In this document: in pieces, positions 8,871 through 17,954 of the stretch
Layout: each line of letters opens with the position of its first letter
Numbering within the stretch: the first letter of the stretch is position 1
Source of the DNA: Nakamurella silvestris
Lineage (GTDB): Bacteria > Actinomycetota > Actinomycetes > Mycobacteriales > Nakamurellaceae
DNA: 33,857 nucleotides
Direction: 5' to 3'
Assembly (NCBI GenBank): GCA_003576535.1
Contig: QXCQ01000088.1
Location: 69,099-102,955 of the forward strand
Notes under the pieces: model-generated
Database searches by the model: none
Seen by the model: the letters and a program-made list of their open reading frames with translations, nothing else
Told to the model about the DNA's origin: nothing
Translations under genes and position numbers: made by a program

Positions 8871-9964
8871 ACATCGAGGAATTCCGGATCGCACTACGTG
8901 AGCAGGAGAACCACGGCCCGGACCCGGACGAGGTGTGGGAACAGGTCAGATCGCGGCTGGAACAAGAAGCCGGTGCGACCACCTCGGCGAACCGCAACCC
9001 CACACGGCGCACCTGGACCAGGCCGCTGATCGTGGCTGCGGCGGTCGTCCTGGCCACGTCCGCCATCGTGTTCCTGGTGCAGCATCGTGATACCCGGGCA
9101 CCCGCGGCGGGAACGCCGGCGCCGGTGACCCGGACCTCCGAACCCGCCGTCACTCCCTCGGCCGGCGTCGCTGCTCCTTGGTCGCCGGTCGTGCAGTCCT
9201 GGACGAAGGCTCTGACAGGTCTGGCTCGACCGGTGATCCTGATTCCGGCCGTCCCGTACACACTGGTCGGGGAGTGGGAGGACACGGTCCACCGGAACAA
9301 CATGGCTGCTGTCTGGGCGGGGAAACTCGATCTGAGTGAACTCGGCGACGGTTTTCCAGCCGGAGTCGAGGCGGTCGACGAGGTGCGGTGGCCGAACGGG
9401 AATTCGCGATCGGTCACCCTGGCCGGCCCGCACGACGCGGCCGAAGGACTCGCGGCCTACCACCGGGCCAACAACATTCCTTGCGGCTGCCGGGCGATCA
9501 CCCTGCAGGACCCTGAACTCGTCTCGATGACAAGCGGCTATCCGGACGGTATCGCCTTGCCTGCCTGGAGTTTCGCGGTCAAGGGCAGCAAGGTGCGGGT
9601 CACCTGGGTGGCCCTGCGTCCCGCCGAGATGGTGGACGGCGCAGCCCTGGACCGGGAGCGAACCAACGGCGGGGAACAACACACTGCGCGGGTGGCGGCG
9701 GACGGATCGATCACGGTGTCCTTCACCGGGGGTGCCCCCGGCACGGGGGGATGTGCGAGCCGCTACACCGGTGATGTGGTCGAGACCGACGATGTGGTGG
9801 CGGTTCTGGTCGAGGAGGTTCCCCGGTCCGAATCGGAACCACAGACCTGCAACGCCCTCGGCTACCCCAGGACGGTGTCGATCACCCCGGCGAGCCCATT
9901 GGGCGGCCGGGTGCTGATCGACGGCGTTCGTGGATACCCGCTGCAGGTCACCACCGGCCTCTGA
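8867..9964 (+). CDS. Membrane-anchored partner of the ECF sigma factor
   Basis: ATG at 8867 overlaps the sigma stop and has GGAGCAGG upstream; the product is 365 residues. It has a charged cytoplasmic segment (1-52), one transmembrane helix (about 53-72, PLIVAAAVVLATSAIVFLV), a Pro/Ala/Thr linker, and a large extracytoplasmic part with several cysteines (IPCGCRA, GGCASRY, ETCNALGY). By position and topology it is a candidate anti-sigma or sensor protein. It lacks the zinc-binding anti-sigma motif, and its outer domain is unlike the W-x-G module of the other pairs. Confidence 0.82.
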   Translation: MNIEEFRIALREQENHGPDPDEVWEQVRSRLEQEAGATTSANRNPTRRTWTRPLIVAAAVVLATSAIVFLVQHRDTRAPAAGTPAPVTRTSEPAVTPSAGVAAPWSPVVQSWTKALTGLARPVILIPAVPYTLVGEWEDTVHRNNMAAVWAGKLDLSELGDGFPAGVEAVDEVRWPNGNSRSVTLAGPHDAAEGLAAYHRANNIPCGCRAITLQDPELVSMTSGYPDGIALPAWSFAVKGSKVRVTWVALRPAEMVDGAALDRERTNGGEQHTARVAADGSITVSFTGGAPGTGGCASRYTGDVVETDDVVAVLVEEVPRSESEPQTCNALGYPRTVSITPASPLGGRVLIDGVRGYPLQVTTGL

Positions 9965-9970
9965 GCCGTA

Positions 9971-10002
9971 CGGACCCGACGCCCTGGACGGCACCGGGTC
10001 CG
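9971..10002 (+). terminator. Hairpin directly after the sigma partner gene
   Basis: CGGACCCG (9971-9978) pairs perfectly with CGGGTCCG (9995-10002), 6 nt beyond the stop at 9964. There is no T-tract. Confidence 0.45.
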
Positions 10003-10007
10003 CATGG

Positions 10008-10069
10008 CCGCGCTCCGTCCCGACTTCCGCGCTCCATGCAGCGAGCGCAGTCGTCGGGACGGAGCGCGG
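10008..10069. terminator. Long bidirectional hairpin between convergent genes
   Basis: A perfect 17-bp stem joins CCGCGCTCCGTCCCGAC (10008-10024) to its complement at 10053-10069, with an inner GCGCTC/GAGCGC stem. It separates the plus-strand gene ending at 9964 from the minus-strand glycosidase ending at 10102, so it can terminate both. Confidence 0.7.
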
Positions 10070-10101
10070 TCAGTGCGCCGCGTGGTCGGCGGTGTCGCCG
10101 C

Positions 10102-12774
10102 TCAACCCGGCAACCGGGGATTGAGCAGATGCGCCACCAGGCCGGTCCACCCGGTCTGGTGGGTGGCACCCAGGCCCTCCCCGGTGTCGCCGTCGAAGTA
10201 CTCGCTGAACGTGGGGTGCTCGGACCACAGGGGATCGTCGCTGGACTCGATCCGCCGGCCGTCGGAGGGTCGCTTCCCGTCGACGGTCTGGAACAGCGAG
10301 GTCAGGCTGTCGTCGATCAGGTCGGCGGCCTCGGTCAAGGTCTTGTGGTTGCCGGATCCGGTGGGGATCTCGATGGTGAAGCTGTCGCCGAAATGTCGCC
10401 CGTAGGTGCGGAGCTTGTCGGCGAGCAGCACGTTGACGGGGAACCAGATCGGACCCCGCCAGTTGGAGTTCCCGCCGAACATCGCGGTGCGGGACTCCCC
10501 GGGTTCGTACTCGATCGAGGCGCTGGTGCCGCCGATCTGGGCGGTGATGACGTTCTTGGCCGCGGCCGAAAGTGACCGGATACCGAAGGGGGAGAGGAAC
10601 TCGTCGGTGTCGAACATCCGCTCGAGTATGCGTCGGAGCCGGTCCGGATCCACCAGGGACAGGAGCATCCGGCGGCCCGACGGGCCCGACTGGGAGAGCA
10701 ACGGTTCCACCAGTTCGGGTCGTCGCCGCTGCAGCCAACGGAGCCGGTTGGTGACATCGGGGCACTCCTCGGCGATCCAGGTCGGCAGCTCGGTCGCACC
10801 CAGGATCGGCAGCAGCCCGACCATGGAACGCACCTGCATGGGCTGGGCCGATCCGTCCGGGTGCACGAGCACGTCGTAGAAGAACCCGTCCTCCTCGTTC
10901 CACAGCGACACCTCGTGGGAGCCGAAATTGTTGACGGCCTTGGCGATCGACAGGAAGTGTTCGAGGAACTTGGTGGCCGTGTCGTCCCAGGCCTTGTCGT
11001 GGCGGGACAGCTCCAGGGCGATCTTGAACATCTGCTGGCAGTAGAAGGCCATCCAGCTCGTGGCATCGGACTGCTCGAGCCGGTACCCGGGCGGTAACGG
11101 TGCCGATCGGTCGAAGAGGCCGATGTTGTCCATGCCGAGGAACCCGCCCTCGAAGACGTTGGAGCCGTCGGCATCCTTGCGGTTGACCCACCAGGAGAAG
11201 TTGAGCAGGAGCTTGGTGAACACCCTGATCAGGAACTCCCGATCCTTGCTCCCGTCGATGCGGTAGACGTGCCAGGCCGCCCAGGCGTGGACGGGGGGAT
11301 TGACGTCGCCGAACGCCCATTCGTAGGCGGGGAGTTGGCCGTTGGGGTGCATGGACCACTCTCGACACATCAGGACCAGTTGCTCCTTGGCGAAATCCGG
11401 ATCCACGTGGGCCAGCGGGATGGTGTGAAACGCCAGATCCCAGGCGGCGAACCAGGGGTACTCCCACTCGTCGGGCATCGAGATGACGTCGGCCAGGGCC
11501 AGATGGGACCAGGAACGGTTGCGTTGGGCGGGGTTGGTCCGCCCTGCCGGGGCGATGTTGTCGGTGGGATCGCCTTCGAGCCATTGCTCGACATCGAAGC
11601 GGTACAGCTGTTTTCCCCACAACATGCCGGCATAGGCGCGGCGCGCGACATGGCGGTCGGCCGCGGGAAGATTCTGATCGATGACATGCGAGTAGAATTC
11701 GTCGGCCTCCCGTCGACGGTCGGCGTTGATGGCGGCGAAACCCGAGCCGAAGGTGTCCTGGTCCGGCGTCGCCTGGGTGAGTCGAAGCTGTACTTCGACG
11801 GTTTCGCCGGGCTGGACGGCGTCGAACTGGTACCAGAACGAGGCTTTGGATCCGCCGCGGGCCGGATTGATACCCGTCTTGTCACCGTGCACCACCCGGT
11901 TGTTGATGCCGTCCTTGGTGTACCGCCAGGAGTTCCGTTCGGCGCCGAACAGAGCGACCGAGTTGGTCTCGTTGGCGCAGAACAGCACGGTGGGGGAACC
12001 TTCGGCGATCAGGTAGTGCCGGCCCAATTGACCGTGCTCGATCTCGATCGCTTCCAGGCCGCCGACGGTCAAGGTGGGTGGGAGCAGCTGATCCATGGTG
12101 CCGCGTCGGCGATCCCGGCCCCAGGCCCAGGTGTTGCGCAACCAGACGGTGGGCAGCAGATGCAGCGGCGCGGCCTCCGGGCCGTGGTTGGTCGCGCTGA
12201 TGGTGATGCAGATGTCGTCCGGGGCGCCTTTGGCGTAGGTCGTGGTGACGTCGAAGAAACGGTTCTCGTCCAGGACCCCGGTGTCGGCGAGTTCGTACTC
12301 GCGTTCGTCGCGGCCACGTCGCGCGTTCTCTTCTCGCAGTTTGGCGTACGGGTATTCCGCCTGTGGGTACCGGTACATCCACTGCATCCAGGAATGGCTC
12401 GGGGTGCCGTCCAGGGCCCACCAGTACTCCTTGGCGTCCTCGCCGTGATTGCCCTCGCTGTTGGTGAGGCCGAAGAGCCGCTCTTTTAGGATCGGATCCC
12501 GGCCGTTCCAGAGGGCGACAGCGATGTTGAGGAACCCGAACCGGTCACAGATCCCGCCGAGACCGTCCTCACCCCAACGGTAGGCGCGGGCGTACGCCTG
12601 GTCGAACGGGAAGGACGACCAAGCGTCACCGTCCTCGGAGTAGTCCTCGCGCACGGTTCCCCACTGGCGGCCGGCGAGGTACGGACCCCACTGACGCCAC
12701 GGGCCGGCGGTGCCGGGTGATTCGGCCAGCCGGGAATGCTCGGCCGACAGGTGAACGGGCTCCTCGTTGCTCAT
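10102..12774 (-). CDS. MGH1-like (GH63-type) glycoside hydrolase, cytoplasmic
   Basis: This 890-residue protein belongs to the large MGH1-like group, related to GH63 glucosidases and mannosyl/glucosylglycerate hydrolases. Typical signatures are WRQWGPYLAGRQWGTVREDYS near the N-terminus, PDEWEYPWFAAWDLAF (about residue 435), then GGFLGMDNIGLFDRS and NSNWRGPIWFPVN (about residue 765) in the alpha/alpha barrel. No signal peptide is seen, so it should act inside the cell. I place the start at ATG 12774 with GGAGGAAG upstream; upstream codons in the same frame belong to the neighbouring region. The exact substrate is unknown. Confidence 0.9.
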   Translation of the reverse strand: MSNEEPVHLSAEHSRLAESPGTAGPWRQWGPYLAGRQWGTVREDYSEDGDAWSSFPFDQAYARAYRWGEDGLGGICDRFGFLNIAVALWNGRDPILKERLFGLTNSEGNHGEDAKEYWWALDGTPSHSWMQWMYRYPQAEYPYAKLREENARRGRDEREYELADTGVLDENRFFDVTTTYAKGAPDDICITISATNHGPEAAPLHLLPTVWLRNTWAWGRDRRRGTMDQLLPPTLTVGGLEAIEIEHGQLGRHYLIAEGSPTVLFCANETNSVALFGAERNSWRYTKDGINNRVVHGDKTGINPARGGSKASFWYQFDAVQPGETVEVQLRLTQATPDQDTFGSGFAAINADRRREADEFYSHVIDQNLPAADRHVARRAYAGMLWGKQLYRFDVEQWLEGDPTDNIAPAGRTNPAQRNRSWSHLALADVISMPDEWEYPWFAAWDLAFHTIPLAHVDPDFAKEQLVLMCREWSMHPNGQLPAYEWAFGDVNPPVHAWAAWHVYRIDGSKDREFLIRVFTKLLLNFSWWVNRKDADGSNVFEGGFLGMDNIGLFDRSAPLPPGYRLEQSDATSWMAFYCQQMFKIALELSRHDKAWDDTATKFLEHFLSIAKAVNNFGSHEVSLWNEEDGFFYDVLVHPDGSAQPMQVRSMVGLLPILGATELPTWIAEECPDVTNRLRWLQRRRPELVEPLLSQSGPSGRRMLLSLVDPDRLRRILERMFDTDEFLSPFGIRSLSAAAKNVITAQIGGTSASIEYEPGESRTAMFGGNSNWRGPIWFPVNVLLADKLRTYGRHFGDSFTIEIPTGSGNHKTLTEAADLIDDSLTSLFQTVDGKRPSDGRRIESSDDPLWSEHPTFSEYFDGDTGEGLGATHQTGWTGLVAHLLNPRLPG

Positions 12775-12908
12775 GCCAGAGATCTTCCTCCACACGCATG
12801 GCAACCACATTGCGGGGACGTGGCCGGAGCGGCACGGAGCGTGTGCACGCCGATGGAGGGTTACCTCTGCGGTCCGGCGACGGGGAGACCGCAGGACCGC
12901 CGCGTTCC

Positions 12909-14417
12909 CTAGGGACGGAACTCGTTCACCACGCCGTGGGTGGGTTTGGTGATGGTGGGTGTGCGTACGGCACCTGTGCCCATGCCCTGGAACTTCTTGA
13001 CCCCGGTGACGTTCATGAATCCGGCAAACCCTTCGCTCTCCCGGATGAAGCACCCGTCAGCCTCGTTGCTGTCGCCGTAGCCCTGCACCTGCTGTTCGAA
13101 CTCGTCCAGGATCCGTTCGAGCAGAAGGGTCAGGGCGGGTTTGCAGGCGTTGCCGCACACCGTGTTCGGGTTCGACGCACCCTGGACGTGAAGGGAGTTC
13201 AGGACGATGACGTGTTGCACACCGACGTTCTGGGCCTGTTCGGTCATCTGATGGATCAGGTCCGTCATCAGGACGGGGAGATCCTCGGGGGAGTGTCCGA
13301 GGGCCTGGGTCTCGGAATGGAAACACTGTGAGCCGAGCTGGTTGCCGTCGAGCTCGTACTCGCCGTTCGCGTCGCGCTCGTCCGCCATGGTCCAGTCGTT
13401 CTTCCCACCACGGCGGGCGTAGGCCTGGGCGCCGGTCGGCGCGAACTGGTCGAACCGCCCGCTCTGGGCGGCGGCTGCGGACACTCCTTGCCGGGTCTTG
13501 TACTCGGCTTCGTTCGTCGACTTCAGTGCCGACGCGGTGGTCTCGGCCTTCCGCTTGTTCTTGTAACTGCCGTCCGACGGAACGGGTCGATCGTTCTTCT
13601 TCGCGCCGCTCTGATAGATCGCGGAGCTGACATCGGCCGTACCGGTGGTCTCGGTATCGTTGTGGAACAGCCACTTGTCGCCGGTCGCGGGCTCGATGCG
13701 GGTGATACGGAACTGCAGGTCGATCCGGAACTGGAAGATGTTCTTGGTGGCACTCTTGCCGATCCCCGAATCGAAGACCGTCAGTTTCCGTTGGTCTGCC
13801 AGACCCTGATGCAGGTCCTCGAGCGGCTCGCTGACCGGGATCTCGATCTCGGAACGCTCGCCGTCGTCGCGGAACGGTGACTGCGGAACGTGCATGTAAT
13901 CGGGTTCGCCCGACTCGGAGAACTGGAAGACAGTATCGGCCGGGGCGTTCGGACGCTGTCGTTTCGCCCCCTTCTTCGGTGCCTCGACGGTCCGGAACAG
14001 GGTCGGATCCTTGGTCTGAAGATAGGTGCGCAGGTCCGCCTCGGAGGCGAAACGGAACTCCACGTCGGGATCATCTGCGAGACGACGGAGGGTCTGTTGC
14101 TCCTTGAGGGTCAGCACGGGGAGGGCCGTCGGGAGGTCACCCTTCCCGTGCACCGCTGTGCCGGTATCGGTGAGCAGGACGGTCCGCCGGATCACGGGCC
14201 CGGACGGGAGCATGGAGCGCTGGAGCTCGGCGGCTGAGCGCAGGCGTTGCAGGGGAGTGGTGGCAGGCGGACGGGCGGGCGGTCCGGGGAGACTCGGCGG
14301 CGCGACCGCCAGACCGGGGACGGCCACGAGGTTCGGAACGCCCAGGACCTCCTGCGGTACTTCCGGGCTCGAGGGCGCGTATTCCTTGTCTGGGTCCGAG
14401 TGACTGAAACGGATCAT
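12909..14417 (-). CDS. Putative deaminase-fold effector (HSE...CxxxC), eCIS-cargo-like
   Basis: This 502-residue protein starts at ATG 14417 with GGAG 8 nt upstream. The Pro-rich N-terminus is followed by an LQRLRSAAELQRSM...VIRRTVLLTDTG stretch of the kind seen in DUF4157/eCIS-associated proteins. The middle is beta-rich, with Lys/Asn-rich loops. The C-terminal part has HSETQAL (H367, E369), a hydrophobic strand VQHVIVLNSLHVQG, and PNTVCGNACKPAL (C421, C425) leading into a helix. His-x-Glu followed by a Cys pair after a strand is the zinc site of the cytidine-deaminase-like fold, although most members have CxxC rather than CxxxC. No signal peptide is seen. Function as a deaminase toxin or effector is inference, and no immunity gene is obvious next to it. 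Confidence 0.7.
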   Translation of the reverse strand: MIRFSHSDPDKEYAPSSPEVPQEVLGVPNLVAVPGLAVAPPSLPGPPARPPATTPLQRLRSAAELQRSMLPSGPVIRRTVLLTDTGTAVHGKGDLPTALPVLTLKEQQTLRRLADDPDVEFRFASEADLRTYLQTKDPTLFRTVEAPKKGAKRQRPNAPADTVFQFSESGEPDYMHVPQSPFRDDGERSEIEIPVSEPLEDLHQGLADQRKLTVFDSGIGKSATKNIFQFRIDLQFRITRIEPATGDKWLFHNDTETTGTADVSSAIYQSGAKKNDRPVPSDGSYKNKRKAETTASALKSTNEAEYKTRQGVSAAAAQSGRFDQFAPTGAQAYARRGGKNDWTMADERDANGEYELDGNQLGSQCFHSETQALGHSPEDLPVLMTDLIHQMTEQAQNVGVQHVIVLNSLHVQGASNPNTVCGNACKPALTLLLERILDEFEQQVQGYGDSNEADGCFIRESEGFAGFMNVTGVKKFQGMGTGAVRTPTITKPTHGVVNEFRP

Positions 14418-14536
14418 CGGAACAGCTCCGTGGGTCGGCGGTCTGCGTAAAGGTTCCTGCACTCTAACTGCGGTCGACCTCCGGCAGCCAGTAAAGCGCT
14501 GCCCATTTTGTCCGGATCGGCGGTACGACTCCGCCG

Positions 14537-15592
14537 CTACGGGGAGTCGGGTACCGAGGCACCGGTGGCCACATCGCTGCCTGTCGAACGCGGCTCCACT
14601 GCGTTGCGGTCGCCGGCGACCCTGAAGTTGACCACGGCCGTCACCAGTCGCAGGAGGACGAAAGCGGCCACCGGAAGGGCCAGCGCGACCGGTATGTCGA
14701 GGGCCTGCAAGCTCCCGAAGGGGCGAGTGCGTGGGCCGGAATTGGCCAGGGAACCCGCGAGATCCTTGAAGGAGTAGACGGCGGCCGCAATCGCGCCCAG
14801 CAGGGGAAGTGCGGCTCTGCCTGCGGGTTTCGTCAGTGCGACCAGACCCGCGAGGATGCCCGCACCGCCCAGGATCGGAAGGACGTGCATGGTGAGGCTG
14901 CCGGTGATGTGATGGACGTAGTAATGAGTCGCGGCGCTGTAGGCGACGCCGGCGAGACCCAGCGCCGTAGCAGCGACGAGCACGCGGCGCCGCCCGATCA
15001 GGTCCCGCCCGCGACGGAGCCGGCCCGTGTCCCAGATCAGGGCGAATGCGCACAGTTGCAGGACGAGGTAGCCGAGCGCCATCGTTGCGCTGCTGTCGGC
15101 ACCGTCCTTGAGCAGGAGGAAAATGCAGGCCGCGAAACACGTCGTTGCGACCAGACCTGTCCAGCGAGCCGCCGCCGGAACCACGGTTGTCAGCAGGGCG
15201 GTGATTGCCCAGAGCAACCAGCCGGGGGTGAGGATGTTCATCTGCCAGCTGGCCAGTCGCATGACGTACGCCAGATGGAGCGAGGCACCAGCTTGGAAGA
15301 CCGTGAGCAACGGCAGCATGATCGCCAGAACGGACAGTGTGTTCCGGGACAGGCCCCGGTCGGGCGACATCGTTCGCCGCGACCAGGCTCGCAGGCCCAG
15401 TCCGGCGAGGGCAACGAGTTCACCGAGCCGCGGACGTTGTTGTCCCGGACCGGCGGATTCCTCGAGCACGTCGAGGATCTCGGCCTCACGGTGCGCGCGG
15501 TAGGAGCGTGGGTACAGGCGCAGGATTCGCTGGTAGGACTGCCTCAGCGATGCCCGGTTGGTGTCGAGATCGGCTGTCTCGTCCCGGTTCAC
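14537..15592 (-). CDS. Multipass membrane protein coupled to PadR
   Basis: This 351-residue protein begins at GTG 15592, overlapping the PadR stop (GTGA), so the two are translationally coupled. The N-terminal 45 residues (SYQRILRLYPRSYRAHREAEI) resemble the short cytoplasmic HAAS-like segment often encoded next to PadR regulators. About eight to nine hydrophobic helices follow. It is probably the target or effector of PadR control in the envelope; no transport or enzyme motif is seen. Confidence 0.85.
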   Translation of the reverse strand: MNRDETADLDTNRASLRQSYQRILRLYPRSYRAHREAEILDVLEESAGPGQQRPRLGELVALAGLGLRAWSRRTMSPDRGLSRNTLSVLAIMLPLLTVFQAGASLHLAYVMRLASWQMNILTPGWLLWAITALLTTVVPAAARWTGLVATTCFAACIFLLLKDGADSSATMALGYLVLQLCAFALIWDTGRLRRGRDLIGRRRVLVAATALGLAGVAYSAATHYYVHHITGSLTMHVLPILGGAGILAGLVALTKPAGRAALPLLGAIAAAVYSFKDLAGSLANSGPRTRPFGSLQALDIPVALALPVAAFVLLRLVTAVVNFRVAGDRNAVEPRSTGSDVATGASVPDSP

Positions 15593-15918
15593 GGATGCAT
15601 CCCGGCGACCCGTAGACGGCGCAACGCGACGTTGGCCTGGGTGTTGATCCTGGTGGCCTCTGTCGACAACAGGACGGCACCGTCGGCGCTCAGACGGTAG
15701 TAACGGCGCAGACGCGAGTCGACGATCTCCTCCCGGTCGACCTCGATCAAGTGCTCCGCGGCGAGTCGGTCCAGCGCGCCGTACAGGGTTCCGACCTTCA
15801 TCGATACCGCTCCGGCGGAAAGCTCTTGGACCTCCTTGATGATGCCGTAGCCGTGTTTGGCACCTCCGGCAAGGGAGCTGAGGATCAGGAACGAAGGTTC
15901 CTGCAGGCGCTGACTCAT
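15589..15918 (-). CDS. PadR-family transcriptional regulator
   Basis: This 109-residue winged-helix protein has the PadR core: SFLILSSLAGGAKHGYGIIKEV, then VGTLYGALDRLAAEHLIEVD and RRYYRLSADGA. PadR proteins are repressors that commonly control their own operon. The ATG at 15918 lies 6 nt after a near-consensus -10 box and has no ribosome-binding site, so the mRNA is probably leaderless. Confidence 0.94.
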   Translation of the reverse strand: MSQRLQEPSFLILSSLAGGAKHGYGIIKEVQELSAGAVSMKVGTLYGALDRLAAEHLIEVDREEIVDSRLRRYYRLSADGAVLLSTEATRINTQANVALRRLRVAGMHP

Positions 15919-15924
15919 TCGTCA

Positions 15925-15953
15925 AGTATATATCGGCGGCCAGAGTATGTCCA
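15925..15953 (-). promoter_or_regulatory. Consensus-like promoter of the padR operon, leaderless
   Basis: Reading the minus strand, TGGACA (15953-15948) and TATACT (15930-15925) are separated by exactly 17 nt. The expected transcription start falls on or next to the A of the PadR ATG at 15918. The AT-rich ATATATAC overlapping the -10 could also be a PadR operator. Confidence 0.65.
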
Positions 15954-16370
15954 TGGATCGATGGTGGCTCACTCTCGACAGGCCTGGTCCTGGTGTCCCG
16001 CGATGGGGTGCCGCGACGGGGGAAATATCGGACCGTACTGATTTCTGTAGATCAATGGCCAGCGTCCGGCCGGCGGAGGCGGGCGTGCCGCACATGTCTG
16101 CGTGAATAATCTGAGGTCGAAGAATGGTCGATATTAGAGGTAACCATTGCCTCTCGAGCATGGCAGATGAATGTACTGTCGACAAGACCCGGAAAAGGTC
16201 ATGCCCGCTACCGGACACCCCTCGGTCGTCGACCGAGGGGTGGGCCGTGTCGTGATCCGGTGGTCGAGGTCTGGCCACCCGGTCGGGCACTCTGGCGCCG
16301 TCGAGGGCGGCCGGCCAATCCGATTATGGGACCTTTTCGCAGGTAACACGGCCTTCCGTGCCCTGTGAGC
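15954..16370. other. Intergenic region with a strong hairpin
   Basis: No supported gene is seen. It contains the hairpin at 16216-16242 and presumably promoter sequences. Confidence 0.4.
16216..16242. terminator. 12-bp GC-rich hairpin
   Basis: CACCCCTCGGTC (16216-16227) pairs perfectly with GACCGAGGGGTG (16231-16242) around a 3-nt loop. It sits beyond the stop of the small minus-strand gene ending at 16371 and could terminate its transcript. Confidence 0.55.
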
Positions 16371-16619
16371 CTAGTTGCCCGTCAGTAAGGAGTACTCGAC
16401 GATCGCCGGATCATCGCTGTCCAGCTGGATGGTGTGTCCCTCCCGGCCCTGGATCACGAACTTCACCCGACCTGGAGAATCCAGGGCTCCGGTGACCTGT
16501 GAAAGGTGTCCGACAAGAAGACTCAGGCGCCCGGTGGACCGCGGAACAAGACTGACGGAAATCATTCTTCCGACATCACATGGACTGAGGGCAGGTCGGG
16601 AATTATTCGTGGTGCTCAC
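16371..16619 (-). CDS. Small protein of unknown function (82 aa)
   Basis: ATG at 16619 opens an 82-codon frame. Its C-terminal half (VKFVIQGREGHTIQLDS, then DPAIVEYSLLTGN) looks like a compact beta protein. The ribosome-binding site is weak. There is no family match that I recognise and no signal peptide. The gene is on the same strand as the regulator at 16740-17735 but separated by 120 nt. Confidence 0.5.
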   Translation of the reverse strand: MSTTNNSRPALSPCDVGRMISVSLVPRSTGRLSLLVGHLSQVTGALDSPGRVKFVIQGREGHTIQLDSDDPAIVEYSLLTGN

Positions 16620-16739
16620 ATTCAGAAATATACCCCGCGGACATCGGGTTCGGATGCGTAGAGATGGGCCGATCGCAGCATGCGGAATACCTGAATATCG
16701 AACCGAGAAGGGCGTCGCAGCGCTTGGTTCGGCTCTGGG

Positions 16740-17735
16740 TCAGCCGTGGCCGGAGCTCTTGCCTGCTGCGTCAGGATCACCTGCAGATGACCTGAATGTG
16801 CCCTCGCCCCATGCTGCACCCAGGGCGAACAGGGTCTCCACCCCGTAGTGTTCCATCGCTGCGGCGGCCCTTCGCCGGCCGGTGCGCGGGTTGATGCCGA
16901 GCTGACGAGAGGCGGTTTCGAGGGTCCGACCCTGACGCATGAGAGTCAGTAGGGGCTCCCAACTTCCGGACGCAGGGGTGATGTTCTGTGCCGAACCCCA
17001 CAGCTGCTCGAAGTAGCCGCGGGCCAATCCGGCCAGGGTACGGTCCTGGATCAGGCGGACGCTCGACGGCCAGGCCTCGCCCCAGACGAAGGGGAGGGCA
17101 AGACGGTCGCCGTCGAGCCAGAACCAGCCGGGCGGCTGCTCCATGGTGCGGATGTGAATCCCGGCACCGCCGTACGTCGTCAGGACTGAGTCGAAGCGAT
17201 CCTCGCGTACGTCCGGGGGCATGATGGCGCGGACCCTCTTGCGATTGCCGATCGCCTCGACGAAGCGGGGGGCGCGGCCCGAATCCCGGACTTCGAACGG
17301 ACTCATGTCCGCGAACACGACGCAGGCCTCGGCCTCGGAGGAGGCTTGGGTGGAAAGCTCGAGCCAGAGATCCTCTGCGGCCCGTTCTCCGTGGAAGGTC
17401 TCGATGGAGATCCCTGCTCTGTCGAGTCGCTCGCCGATGGCCCAGTCCCGGGCCCGGAGCGGCAACGACTCGGCGGTTTCCTCCAGCTCTCTCGCGAGCC
17501 TGTGTGCATCCTCACGGAGTTTTTCCGCCAAGATGCCCAACTCGCGAGCAGTGCGTTCGATGATCGGCGGGTACCCGAGTTGTCCGTTGTCGACAGTGAT
17601 GTCGCCGGATCGGACCAACCGCGCCACCTCACCTTCGGTGGCCGTCAGGTCGAGTCGCACGAGCCGGGCAAGCTCCTCGACCGTGCGCGGCCGCGCACGC
17701 AGCGCGGCGATCAGAACCGGGTCGGAATGCCCCAT
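16740..17735 (-). CDS. Transcriptional regulator: TrmB-like winged helix plus C-terminal LuxR-like HTH
   Basis: This 331-residue protein has an N-terminal winged helix (ALRARPRTVEELARLVRLDLT). A helical linker (about 55-100) and a central TrmB/phospholipase-D-like effector region follow. The C-terminal helix-turn-helix is LLTLMRQGRTLETASRQLG followed by INPRTGRRRAAAAMEHYG. I chose ATG 17735 because GGAAGAGG lies about 10 nt upstream; a TTG at 17762 would add nine residues. The central domain probably binds an unknown ligand. Confidence 0.8.
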   Translation of the reverse strand: MGHSDPVLIAALRARPRTVEELARLVRLDLTATEGEVARLVRSGDITVDNGQLGYPPIIERTARELGILAEKLREDAHRLARELEETAESLPLRARDWAIGERLDRAGISIETFHGERAAEDLWLELSTQASSEAEACVVFADMSPFEVRDSGRAPRFVEAIGNRKRVRAIMPPDVREDRFDSVLTTYGGAGIHIRTMEQPPGWFWLDGDRLALPFVWGEAWPSSVRLIQDRTLAGLARGYFEQLWGSAQNITPASGSWEPLLTLMRQGRTLETASRQLGINPRTGRRRAAAAMEHYGVETLFALGAAWGEGTFRSSAGDPDAAGKSSGHG

Positions 17736-17954
17736 TTGTCCGTGTCCTCTTCCGGTCGCCAAGTTGCCAGTCCCTGAGGTGTCCGCTAGCGGTCATCCTT
17801 TGGTTCGACGGTACCTGGTCTGTCCGGCGGCTGTCACGAAATGGTGGTTCGCGGTTGAAGCACGAGCCAGGTGTATCGATGCCGGTGTCCGCTGCTGTCG
17901 ATCCGCGCATCGCGGTAGGTGGATTGACGCACTCTGATGGCTTGGTGGGAGCGC

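Noticed and set aside
12775-13053. N-terminal extension of the GH63-like gene
   Set aside because: The extra residues overlap the end of the deaminase-like gene, are low in protein character, and the internal ATG has a good ribosome-binding site.
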